Below are positions 1 through 8,861 of a stretch of DNA of 64,000 nt, piece after piece. Source of the DNA: Theocolax elegans (taxonomy: Eukaryota; Arthropoda; Insecta; Hymenoptera; Cerocephalidae); NCBI GenBank assembly GCA_026168455.1, contig CM047425.1:45270362-45334361 (forward strand). Reading direction: 5' to 3'. Below the pieces are notes generated by a model. That model was given only the letters and a program-made list of their open reading frames with translations, was not told the origin of the DNA and did no database searches. How positions within the stretch are numbered: the stretch's first letter is position 1; each line of letters opens with the position of its first letter. The translations under genes and the position numbers were made by a program.

Positions 1-674
1 TTAGGTAAAGTTTAAAACGATAAAGTTACACTTTTGAAAAGTTGAAATTGCGATTTTTCCTCTTTTGTAAAGTATAATTTTTTGGACCTTCATTTTCAAA
101 TAGTAAATAGTGGATTCTACACTTTCCGTAAAGTTGAAAATGCTAAATTTATACTTTTGAAAAGTATAAATTTTTGGGCGTTAATTCTCAAAGAGTAAGT
201 AATAGATTTTGTACACGGAGAAAAATTTCTTACGTTTAACCTATAAAATTGACGTGCTCTCTAACCAAGCGTATGTGTACAGTTTTAACCTAAGCGTATT
301 AAGATTCGTTCTAATGCACTCACAGGTTCAACCTATGTGAAATTGATGCTACACATTAAAGACATCAAACTTCATAGGTTAAACCTGTAACGCCACGGGA
401 TTAAACTATAAACATACGCTTGATTAGAGAGCACACGCCAATTTTATAGGTTAAACGTAAGAAATGTTTCTCCGTGTACTTTAGCTAAAGTTTAAAACAC
501 TAAATTTACACTTTTAAAAAGTATAAATTTAGCATTTTCAACTTTACGGAAAGTGTAGTATCCACTATTTACTCTTTGAAAATGAAGGTCCGAAAAATTA
601 TACTTTACAAAAGAGGAAAAATCGCAATTTCAACTTTTTAAAAGTGTAAATTTATCGTTTTAAAGTTCACCTAA
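1..674. repeat. Foldback (palindromic) element, left end beyond window
   Basis: The first ~340 bases are the imperfect reverse complement of the next ~335. The outer arm near 1-30 pairs with 645-674, and an inner arm (197-265, reading ACGGAGAAAAATTTCTTACG) pairs with 405-478. The centre is near 340-356, between GGTTCAACCTATG and CATAGGTTAAACC. The arms carry the reiterated motif AAAGTATAAATTTT. No protein is encoded. The pairing starts at base 1, so the left arm probably continues outside the window. This is a foldback or long-TIR MITE type structure; the family is not recognised. Confidence 0.75.
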
Positions 675-950
675 AGTATAAAATCCATTATTTGGTCTTT
701 TCAAGACAACGTCTGAAAAATTATACTTTTCAAAGGAGTAAAAATCGCAATTTATACTTCTCTTATAGTGGAATTTTCGCTTTTTACACTTTAGAAAAAT
801 AGAAATATAGCATTTTACACTAATCAAAGTGTAATTTTCGTTATTTACTCTCTTCAAAAGAGGAATTCTATAAATTTAATCTTTTCAAAATAGTAAATTG
901 ACATTTTTATACTTTTTAGGTTCAGTTTTTACACTTTAGAGTTTAGAGTG
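675..950. repeat. AT-rich flank sharing the foldback motif
   Basis: This stretch keeps the same short motif family (AAAGTRTAAATTTT, ACTTTTCAAA) as the palindrome but has no pairing partner inside the window. It may be the outer part of the right arm whose partner lies upstream of base 1. Short ORFs here are AT-rich noise. Confidence 0.45.
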
Positions 951-1053
951 TAGAAAAATTAAAAAATTACAATAATTATTAATCAATTTAAATAAGTTCT
1001 TAGAATTATTATTATAACAGTGAATCCTTTTGTAGAATAAACCGTTTTTTATA

Positions 1054-1360
1054 ATGGGTTTGACAGAAGAACAAAAATTAATTGTAAAAGGCACTGGATC
1101 ATATAGTGGCGATGCTTCTATGTTAAATGATGAGCACATATTCGAATTTAATAACATTCTCAAATTATGTACTCCATTCAATATGCAAGGAACTATTTTG
1201 ATTCCAAAACCATTTAATATTAAACAGTTCCAATGAATAAAGAATACATTCAATTATTATTTTCTGAAAATTATTAAAAAGGGCGTTCGATTTGTATGTA
1301 TTACAAGAATGAAACGGTACACATTTATGATAGTTCCAATGCTAAATGTTTTATTACAGA
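1054..1360 (+). pseudogene. Ulp1/C48-type cysteine protease relic, copy A
   Basis: The frame opens with MGLTEEQKLIVKGTGS and runs into LNDEHIFEFNNILK, a stretch typical of Ulp1-like (peptidase C48) proteins encoded in insect transposons. A stop follows at 1236. The next part of the domain (YYKNETVHIYDSSNAK, with the catalytic Asp) is readable only after frameshifts and a stop. The position expected for the catalytic His reads Arg (GRS here), and the Cys-containing part is deleted. The family acts as a SUMO/ubiquitin-like protease; this copy cannot be active. The transposon class it came from is not determined. Confidence 0.6.
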
Positions 1361-1393
1361 TAAAATATAGTTTGCGTTGATCCTATTACTCCA

Positions 1394-1732
1394 ATGGAAA
1401 TAGACTATGAAATCCCAACTAATAGTTCTCTTTGTCAAGAAAATAAAACTAAACAATTAAATGATATAGAAGAAAAGCAACTAAAAAGAAAACAGCGAAA
1501 CATGTTGAAAAGGCAAACAATGAATAGTGACGAAATTAAAAATGAACTAGAAAAAGAAACATTGCGAAAAAAAGAAGCTTATAATAAAAGTAAAATTACT
1601 AACGATGGCAAAATACAAGAAAAAATACTAAAGAAAAAACATCAAACCAGGTTGAAAAGGCAAGCAATGAACGATGACCAATTAAATAATGATCGAGAAA
1701 AAGAAGCACTGCGAAAAAAAAGCTTATTATAA
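1394..1732 (+). pseudogene. Lys/Arg-rich repeat ORF, copy A
   Basis: This 112-codon open frame is highly charged and contains an internal duplication: MLKRQTMNSDEIKNELEKE is echoed about 45 codons later by RLKRQAMNDDQLNNDREKE, each followed by LRKK. Such LKRQ/REKE repeats occur near the start of transposon-encoded proteins, but I cannot name the family. The frame follows the protease relic after a short gap. It is nearly identical to copy B (6140-6474), which differs by a frameshift near its start. It ends in LRKKSLL at a probable frameshift, because the downstream sequence (HCE, CNILHCE) still looks coding-like. Confidence 0.4.
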
Positions 1733-1739
1733 TGACGAC

Positions 1740-2280
1740 AGTGGCCAATGTAATAAAAAAGAAAATAAAAAATTGAAAAGAAGTGTATTAAACAAGGATA
1801 AAAAAAAAGATAATAAAAGATATAGCTGCAACATATTACATTGTGAATAAGTAAACAATTTATATTCATTACATCAAGTATAAGAAAAAATTAAAAAAAG
1901 GAAATATGAGAAAAAGCATTGTAATATTACTGCTACTAAATCATTAAAGTAAATATGCAGAATAATGAATAAATGTTTGCGCTGAAGATTGTCAAAATAT
2001 GATCGAATTTCGGCTGCAACATATCACATTGTGAATAAGTAAACGGATATATATATCGTAAATATGTCCGAATTTCGAAAAAACGGAAAAAATTCATCAG
2101 AAATGATATTTTCAAATGGATCCGTTGATTTTTCCTTTAAGAAGCAGATCATTAAACGAAAAAAACTATTTGGGGCGTTTTGGTTAAAACGGCTTTTTTA
2201 TAAATACTATTATTACTAATTTATATTTAATTGTTTTCAGCTTTACAAAAAGGATTCATAAAAATTTTTAAAAAATCGTC
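1740..2280 (+). repeat. AT-rich tail with partial internal repeat, unit A
   Basis: The segment GCAACATATTACATTGTGAA near 1826 recurs near 2013 as GCAACATATCACATTGTGAA, giving a ~187-bp imperfect internal repeat. The same array appears in unit B at 6567 and 6755, with a longer second repeat. No intact frame is present. Confidence 0.5.
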
Positions 2281-2334
2281 TAGAAAAATTAAAAAATTAC
2301 AATAATTACTCAGGCCCACAAAAAAAATTCGATG

Positions 2335-3012
2335 AAAGGTCTCCTCGACCAAACCTATTGCATTATATGTTTTTTGGGTCGCAGAAACCGAATCCGTAAC
2401 TCATTTGGTCCCATCACGTCACAGTTTTTTGCTAACCTCAAAAAATCGCTGAAAAATGATAAAATTCAACAAAATCAAGCTTACATCCTGTTAAAGCATC
2501 GCAACTCCACATTCGCATGATCCTAGACGAGCCCAACAAGCTGCAGAATGATTTTCACTACCGAAAAAACACATAACCCCAAAATCGGATGAGCTTTATA
2601 CCCAAAAATCCAAAATAAGCAACGAATATACATGCCCAAAGGGCACACATCTTTATTTTAGGATAGTCCTAGTGGAAATACACTTCCGACGAAAGTGAAC
2701 ACCGAATTTTTTCTACTAGGGACTAATCCTTTTTTACCTAAAGCCCTAGGACACCGTAATCTGAAAACTCAAACTTCGAAAGTACAAAACTCAACCCTAC
2801 ATTTTGCCGTACCCAGAAACGACGTGGACGTAGCAGGACTGTTCCCTTTGGGGTGCTTGATTTTTGTGAGTCCCCTTGCCTCTTACTTTCTTACAGAAAA
2901 TATTGTGAATATCCATTCACGTATTTTCTGTCTTACTGTAATAGCGAATCCGTTTGTTATCAAAAGATCTTCGTTGTGCTTTTCTCTTATGCTGTACTAA
3001 GGTGTCTCTCTT
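2335..3012. other. Non-coding 3' region of the DNA transposon
   Basis: This region contains the inner part of the left TIR and an AT-rich 3' region of the minus-strand gene. The segment 2815-2890 (GACGTGGACGTAGCAGGACT ... GTGAGTCCCCTTGCC) is found inverted and decayed at 27255-27400. Plus-strand short frames here (2332-2520, 2695-3119) are TIR or UTR sequence, not genes. Confidence 0.5.
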
Positions 3013-4101
3013 TTACGACCAGCAGTAGTCTGCTAACATGTGGCTATCCCACACACCCTGGTACCTCTTCTCGAAGTCTTTTAAATCCTGATGGAATCTT
3101 TCGCCCTGCTCTTCACTAAAATCGCCCAAATTTGCAGGAAAATACTCGATGTGTGAATGAAGGAAGTGCAGCTTGAGGTTCATGAAACATCCCATATTTC
3201 TAAAATTTGCCACCAACTTTTCAACAATACTTACGTAGTTGGGATCGTTTGTATTTCCCAGAAACTTTTTGGTCACATCTCTGAAACTCTGCCAAGCTGC
3301 TTTTTCCACCTTTGTCATTCTTTTTTCAAATTCTGTATCTTTGAGAAGTTCTCTTACTTGCGGACCGTCAAAAATTCCTTCATTTATTTTCGCATCAGAA
3401 AGTTTAGGGAATTTCTGAAAGATGTACTTGAATGCTTCACTTTCCGTTGCTTTCATTGCTTTTACAAATTGTTTTATCAACCCTAGTTTGATATGCAGTG
3501 GTGGAAGAATTATTTTATTCATTGGAATGAGACTTTCTTTTATAATGTTTTTCGATCCTGGAATTAAGTTGCCTCTAAGTGGCCAATGTTTTGTAACATA
3601 ATGTTCACTGCGAGCTTGACTGTCCCACTCACATATAAAGCAGGGAAATTTTGTAAAACCACTTTGTTGGCCCAATAAGAGTGTCATTATTTTTAGATCT
3701 CCACACATTTTCCACTTATGTTTATGGTATTCTAATTTGTCTAGTAAAAAGCGAAGGTTATGGTATCCTTTATTCAACGTTACCGAATGACCTACAGGTA
3801 TCGGAGCGTATTGGTTACCATTATGAAGCAAGACTGCTTTCAAGCTTCGTGTAGAAAAATCTATAAATAGACGCCACTGATAAGGTTCATAAGTAACACC
3901 GTACTCGTTGATAAGTCCTTCAATATTATTACAATAAATTAAATTTTCTATATTTGTGAAATATTTTCTGAATTGAATGTCTCTATTACGATAGAATGTA
4001 ATACGGGTGCCTGGAGCAAGGCAATTTTTTTCGGCCAATCGTGATGCTATAAGTTCAGAAATATCTTTGGATAGTCCTGCATCTCGCACCAAGTTATTCA
4101 A
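3013..4101 (-). pseudogene. Main body of the same transposon protein (putative transposase)
   Basis: A 362-codon block with the family's conserved stretches in order: LAPGTRITFYRNRD, WRLFIDFSTRSLKAVLLHNG, PVGHSVTLNKGYHN, CGDLKIMTLLLGQQ, LPPLHIKLGLIKQFVKA, LHFLHSHIEYFPANLGDFSE, EQGERFHQDL and HMLADYCWS. A stop replaces the residue after CWS; the usual basic tail (KRD...KRK) is still readable beyond it. Acidic residues in WRLFIDFS, CGDLK and SEEQGE could form a DDE-type site, but that is inference. The block begins without an ATG because the frame is broken from the zinc-finger part. The protein is taken to be the transposase because it is the only coding content between the TIRs. Confidence 0.65.
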
Positions 4102-4156
4102 TTCTTCTTGGGTAAAACAATTAGGATTTTTATCAGTCTCGTCTTCTTATGTCTCA

Positions 4157-4834
4157 TCATCTGTTCAATCTCACATTGTCAAGTTCGGCTGAAACATCAT
4201 CATCTGATATTTCCATTACATTTTCATTAGTACTACCTTTCATTTCATTTTGTTCAGAACTAAAAGAAGTAGGAACGGTCACAGATGCAACGACTGGATA
4301 AGAAATTGAAGACTTTGTTTTTTGATTGTGCCCACAAATCTTTGTCAAGCAAAAATAGCAATCTTCCTTATGGTTTCCTGGTTCTCGCCAGATCATTGGA
4401 GTAGCAAACTTCCGTTTCTTAAGCTTCTTCAATTGCATGGAGCAATTAAAGCAAATAGTGTTTGGAGTCCAATGATTTGCCATTCCACTAGTTTCTATGC
4501 CGAAAAACTCCCTGTACTTAGCTTTTTGAGCATCTGTGAAAGGTTTCTTGAGCTTGCCAATAACGTATTTTCCACAAACGACGCAAAAAGTGTCTACGCT
4601 ATTTTTACATGTTTGATGATTAGATATACTTTTTGTAACATTATACTCTTCATCAGCCAAATCGCCCACCAATGAAGAACTGCGGTCGCTTGATGACGAC
4701 GCCTGGGGGCCCGCTTTCGCACCCGAACCAGCCGCCGATACTGGGATTCCGAGTCCCTGCATCGTACTTTTACGTGTGTCGACCATGACGACATGAAAGC
4801 CGCAATCCAGGGACTTAGCCGGATCGCGGAACAA
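4157..4834 (-). pseudogene. N-terminal zinc-finger part of transposon protein
   Basis: The 225-codon frame contains paired cysteines: CVVCGK, then ICFNCSMQL, then CYFCLTKICGHN after the motif FATPMIWREPGNH. This pattern belongs to a widespread uncharacterised transposon-encoded family in arthropods and hydra, and is likely a zinc-binding DNA-recognition region. The first ~50 residues (Gly/Ala/Ser-rich) are less family-like, so the true start may be downstream. It stops just before the next block; a stop plus a frameshift around 4100-4160 separates it from the body of the same protein. It lies centrally inside the TIR-bounded element. Confidence 0.6.
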
Positions 4835-5412
4835 CTCCGTTGTCCGCCGTCACCACGAGGAGGTGCCCTGGATGTCGCCACACGAAAAATGCTTTCAATT
4901 TGAAATCTTTGTTTTTAAGCTCTATATGAATCGAGGCTCAAGTCATACATATAAGTTTTCATCTTTTTGAATTTCAAGGTTTGGATCAGCCAAATAAAAG
5001 TTCTATGGGCAAGTATATTCATTGTTATTTTCGGTTTTTGGGTATAAAGCTCATCCGATTTTGAGGTTATGTCTTTTTACGATTGCAAAAATCATTCTAC
5101 AGCTTGTTGGGTTCGTCCGGGATCATTAGAATGTGGAGTTGCGATGCTTTAACAGGATGTAAGCTTGATTTTGTTGAATTTTACCATTTTTCAGCGATTT
5201 TTAGAGGTTAGCAAAAAACTGTGACGTGATGGGACCAAATGAGTTACGGATTCGGTTTCTGCGATCCAAAAAACATATAATGCAATAGGTTTGGTCGAGG
5301 AGACCTTTCATCGAATTTTTTTTGTGGGCCTGTGTTATTAATCAATTTAAATAAGTTCTTAGAATTATTATTATAACAGTGAATCCTTTTGTAGAATAAA
5401 CCGTCTTTTATA

Positions 5413-5990
5413 ATGGGTTTGACAGAAGAACAAAAATTAATCGTAAAAGGCACTGGATCATATAGTGGCGATGCTTCTATGTTAAATGATGAGCACATAT
5501 TCGAATTTAATAACATTCTCAAATTATGTATTCCATTCAATATGCAAGGAACTATTTTGATTCCAAAACCATTTAATATTAAACTGTTCCAATGAATAAA
5601 GAATACATTCAATTATTATTTTCTGAAAATTATTAAAAAAGGCGTTGGATTTGTATGTATTACAAGAATGAAACGGTACACATTTATGATAGTTCCAATG
5701 CTAAATGTTTGCAAGATTAACATAAAATTTACATCAATAGATTATTTCCAGATAGTCGACAATTAAAAATTATTTTTGAAGCAGTAGAATTTTAAAGTAA
5801 TAGCTATGATTGCGGAATTTTCGCAATAGCTTTTGCTGTCTCTATTGTATTTAATTTATGCCCATGTAATTTAAATTTCGATATTTCTCAAATGCGTTTA
5901 CATTTACTAAAAATATACGAAACACGTAATATTACAATGTTTTCAGTTTTACAAAGTATTAACTGTAACGTTTTAATAATACCAATAAAA
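5413..5990 (+). pseudogene. Ulp1/C48-type cysteine protease relic, copy B
   Basis: More complete than copy A. It has the same opening (MGLTEEQKLIVKG), then WICMYYKNETVHIYDSSN with the catalytic Asp, then SYDCGIFAIAFAVS with the catalytic Cys, followed by MRLHLLKIYETRNI. The residue at the catalytic His position (normally GHW in this transposon-associated group) reads Arg-Trp, as in copy A, so the His was lost before the tandem duplication. At least two stops and a frameshift interrupt the frame. In this family the protein is a SUMO/ubiquitin-like peptidase; here it is dead. Confidence 0.65.
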
Positions 5991-6139
5991 AAACGTCATT
6001 CATCGTTATAATTTTAATAAAAAAGAATTGAATTTCAATGCAGCAGAAATGAAAATAATAGAACAAAATTTTGAACAAAAAAATAATGAACTTTTATTAC
6101 AGATAAAATATAGTTTGCGTTGATCCTATTACTCCAATG

Positions 6140-6474
6140 GAAATAGACTATGAAATCCCAACTTATAGTTCTCTTTGTCAAGAAAATAAAACTAAACGAT
6201 TAAATGATATAGAAGAAAAGCAACTAAAAAAAAACAACGAAACATGTTGAAAAGGCAAACAATGAATAGTGACGAAATTAAAAATGAACTAGAAAAAGAA
6301 ACATTGCGAAAAAAAGAAGCTTATAATAAAAGTAAAATTACTAACGATGGCAAAATACAAGAAAAAATACTAAAGAAAAAACATCAAACCAGGTTGAAAA
6401 GGCAAACAATGAACGATGACCAATTAAATAATGATCGAGAAAAAGAAGCACTGCGAAAAAAAAGCTTATTATAA
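6140..6474 (+). pseudogene. Lys/Arg-rich repeat ORF, copy B
   Basis: Same two-repeat charged sequence as copy A (LKRQTMN...LEKETLRKK then LKRQTMN...REKEALRKK). A single-base difference in an A-run near 6230 shifts the frame, so the open part begins at the internal ATG at 6244. Function unknown. Confidence 0.4.
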
Positions 6475-6899
6475 TGACGACAGTGGCCAATGTAATAAAA
6501 AAGAAAATAAAAAATTGAAAAGAAATGTATTAAACAAGGATAAAAAAAAAGATAATAAAAGATATAGCTGCAACATATTACATTGTGAATAAGTAAACAA
6601 TTTATATTCATTACATCAAGTATAAGAAAAAATTAAAAAATGGAAATATGAGAAAAAGCACTGTAATATTACTGCTACTAAATCATTAAAGTAAATATGC
6701 AGAATAATGAATAAATGTTTGCGCTGAAGATTGTCAAAATATGATCGAATTTCGACTGCAACATATCACATTGTCAATAAGTAAAAGAATATATATTCAT
6801 TCCATCAAGTATAAAAAATATTAAAAAATGAATATATTACTACTACTGAAACATTAAATTAAAATTAAATACATAAAATAACTAATAAATGCTTGCGCT

Positions 6900-8100
6900 G
6901 AACATCATCAAGAAATTACTATAAGTTAGGTAAAATATATATTGCATTATCTAATTAATTGTAGCTTTAAAAAATCGGATTTATTACAAAAAAATTTTAC
7001 TCTTGAAATGTATACCTTGCCAGTACGTCCTCGCCATAAGAGTGGGATAACAACATTAATATGTTGGCTAACACTGGAAGGAAAAGTATATTTAACAGAG
7101 CCAGTATCATCAACTGTGCACGAAAAATCACAATGACCCTCCGTTTAACAGGACTTGGATTATAGAAAAGGATATCAACTTTTCATCAAATACACCGTTC
7201 ATACACCTAACTTTCACATCCAATGTCGTAAAAATAGGTATTTAAAATTATTATTTCAATACTTAAATTTGTTGAAATTGTACAATTAAAATTGTATCTA
7301 TATGTACCATATATAAATTATTTAGCCAATACTACCATTTAAATGAAACCTTTTCCTCATCCCAGCTGCAAAATATTTAGTTTACATGTCACACAATTTT
7401 GTAAAGACAATGCTTATATACATTTTAACAAGGTGAGGCAAAAATGACCTATTTTACCGATATTTTGATAAAATTGTAGGTCAAAGTTTTCTCGATACAT
7501 ATAAACCGATTTGTCTGAAATATATAATAATATAATAAATAATATTATACTATCAGGCCACGGGTCTCTGACCATTCGAAAAACGTTTTTAATTAATCCT
7601 TCTTTAATATAATAACGTCAAAATGTGTTTTTTCATATAAGGGGTACTTGGGTTTTTGAAAAAAACTTTTCTAAAAAGAAGTTTTAAAAAAAAAGTTCGA
7701 GAAAAGTTTTGGTTTCAAAAACTTCTATAAAAAAACGTCAAATAACTTTTTTTGAAAAAAATGATAATTTTTTTTGAAAATTCAAGCATAAAAATATCCT
7801 ACAAATGTAGCATACATAAATAACTATATAGACATAACTAAAAGAAACTAACTAATCCTAATTAAGAAGATTCCCGTTTTAGATGTTCTCTGGTTCTCCG
7901 GTTCTCCCGTTTGGAATAACGACTACTTTAATAACACACACTATATAATAATAATAATAATTAAAAATAATACGCATTATATAATGAATATAAAATAAAA
8001 AATTTAATAATTGAATAAACTAAATGCATCTATTTTAAATGTACTCATTTGAAATAAGCACAATCAAAATACACGCGAGTGAGCGTTAGCGAGCGAGGTA
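6900..8100. other. AT-rich stretch without recognised gene
   Basis: No supportable coding region; the short frame at 6942-7136 has no recognisable domain. The 7590-7650 segment (AATCCTTCTTTAATATAATA, then a GGGGTACTTGGGTTTTT run) resembles 41540-41620, so both are diverged copies of one dispersed repeat. 7660-7770 is rich in AAAAGTTTT-type purine/pyrimidine runs. Confidence 0.4.
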
Positions 8101-8861
8101 TCTGTGGCTAGTATAAAAATTAACATGCTTAATTAATTTTTATGGAGATATTGATTTAGTAATTATTAGAACTAATATTAATTTGATTGTGCATAATTTT
8201 AAAATAATGTTTCGTATCTTCAGATAAAATAATGTTTGCAGAGAAATTTGCTGAACCTCCTGGACTGGATTACCTAAACCTTGGGAGGTGTTTGCACCTC
8301 TCGATTGCGATGGTATAACTGCCATAAATAAAGTTTTCGACCGAGCCTCAACATGACGACGAGGTTTACTAATATTCATTTATGAGGCTCGCGCCTTCTT
8401 ACGAAAACAATAAAGTGAACGCATAAACAAATATTGGCGTTTCATGTTAAACGCATTTCTTTATCGTATGGGAGAACAGAGGAATAAATTCACATTGGTG
8501 GTAGCTTTCAATGCGTTAACTTAACCCATTATTACACCAAGTGATTTTTTGATAAAAAAAGATTTGTTTATCCAAACTTTTTTTGCCTTATAATTTTCTT
8601 ATGTGCCTAAAATCTATAGAAAAGGTGTCCATGATAACTAAACTACAAGTTATGGACCCTAGAAAATTTCCAAAAATTTTTTTTTAAACAAAATGGCTTA
8701 TAGAAAAAATAAAGTATATTTATTTTTTAATGTATAAAAATAACTAGATTTATTTATCGTTACCAATTTAACATAGAGCAATTTCATATTTTAAAAGTTT
8801 TAATACAGAGTTATTTAACTTAATAAAATGACTTATATATGTAATCTAGGTGCAGCTGGAT
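8100..8861. other. Unassigned AT-rich spacer
   Basis: I see nothing definite. A 79-codon minus-strand frame at 8140-8379 has no recognisable motif. A short GC-rich island near 8075-8100 (GAGTGAGCGTTAGCGAGCGA) is typical of insect dispersed repeats, but the family cannot be named. Confidence 0.3.

Larger units (their letters stand above)
949..2280 (+). repeat. Tandem unit A of a decayed protease-bearing repeat
   Basis: The sequence starting GTGTAGAAAAATTAAAAAAT is repeated from 2278 (unit B), so the two units are in direct tandem. Unit A lacks about 390 bases present in unit B at 5708-6095. The junction sits at a short TTT match, so this looks like a simple deletion and not a spliced intron. 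Unit A contains the start of a C48-type protease relic and a lysine/arginine-rich repeat ORF. Confidence 0.75.
2309..5334 (-). mobile_element. DNA transposon with ~300-bp terminal inverted repeats
   Basis: The left end (CAGGCCCACAAAAAAAATTC from 2311) is the reverse complement of the right end (to 5332), and the match continues about 280-300 bases inward on both sides. Alignment with the uninterrupted sequence in unit A (AATAATTATTAATC near 970) shows a clean insertion with a 3-bp TTA duplication, if the element is taken as starting CTCAGG and ending CCTGTG. It encodes one protein on the minus strand, now in two blocks. The long TIRs and the ORF family are common in arthropods, but I do not assign a superfamily. 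Confidence 0.85.
5335..6900 (+). repeat. Tandem unit B of the protease-bearing repeat
   Basis: This is the continuation of unit B after the transposon insertion; the host repeat resumes with TTATTAATCAATTTAAATAA exactly as at 976 in unit A. Unit B is longer than A: it keeps the ~390 bases missing from A and extends further at its 3' end (6755-6900). Confidence 0.75.

Noticed and set aside
1740..2040. CRISPR-like repeat array
   Set aside because: Only two imperfect ~187-bp repeats with no short regular spacers, in a eukaryotic transposon context.
5708..6095. Intron present in unit B and spliced out in unit A (retroposed copy)
   Set aside because: No GT...AG boundaries at the junction; only a TTT match, and the segment encodes the protease Cys region. 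A simple deletion explains it.
8140..8379. 79-codon minus-strand gene
   Set aside because: No recognisable domain, low-complexity hydrophobic end, no supporting context.
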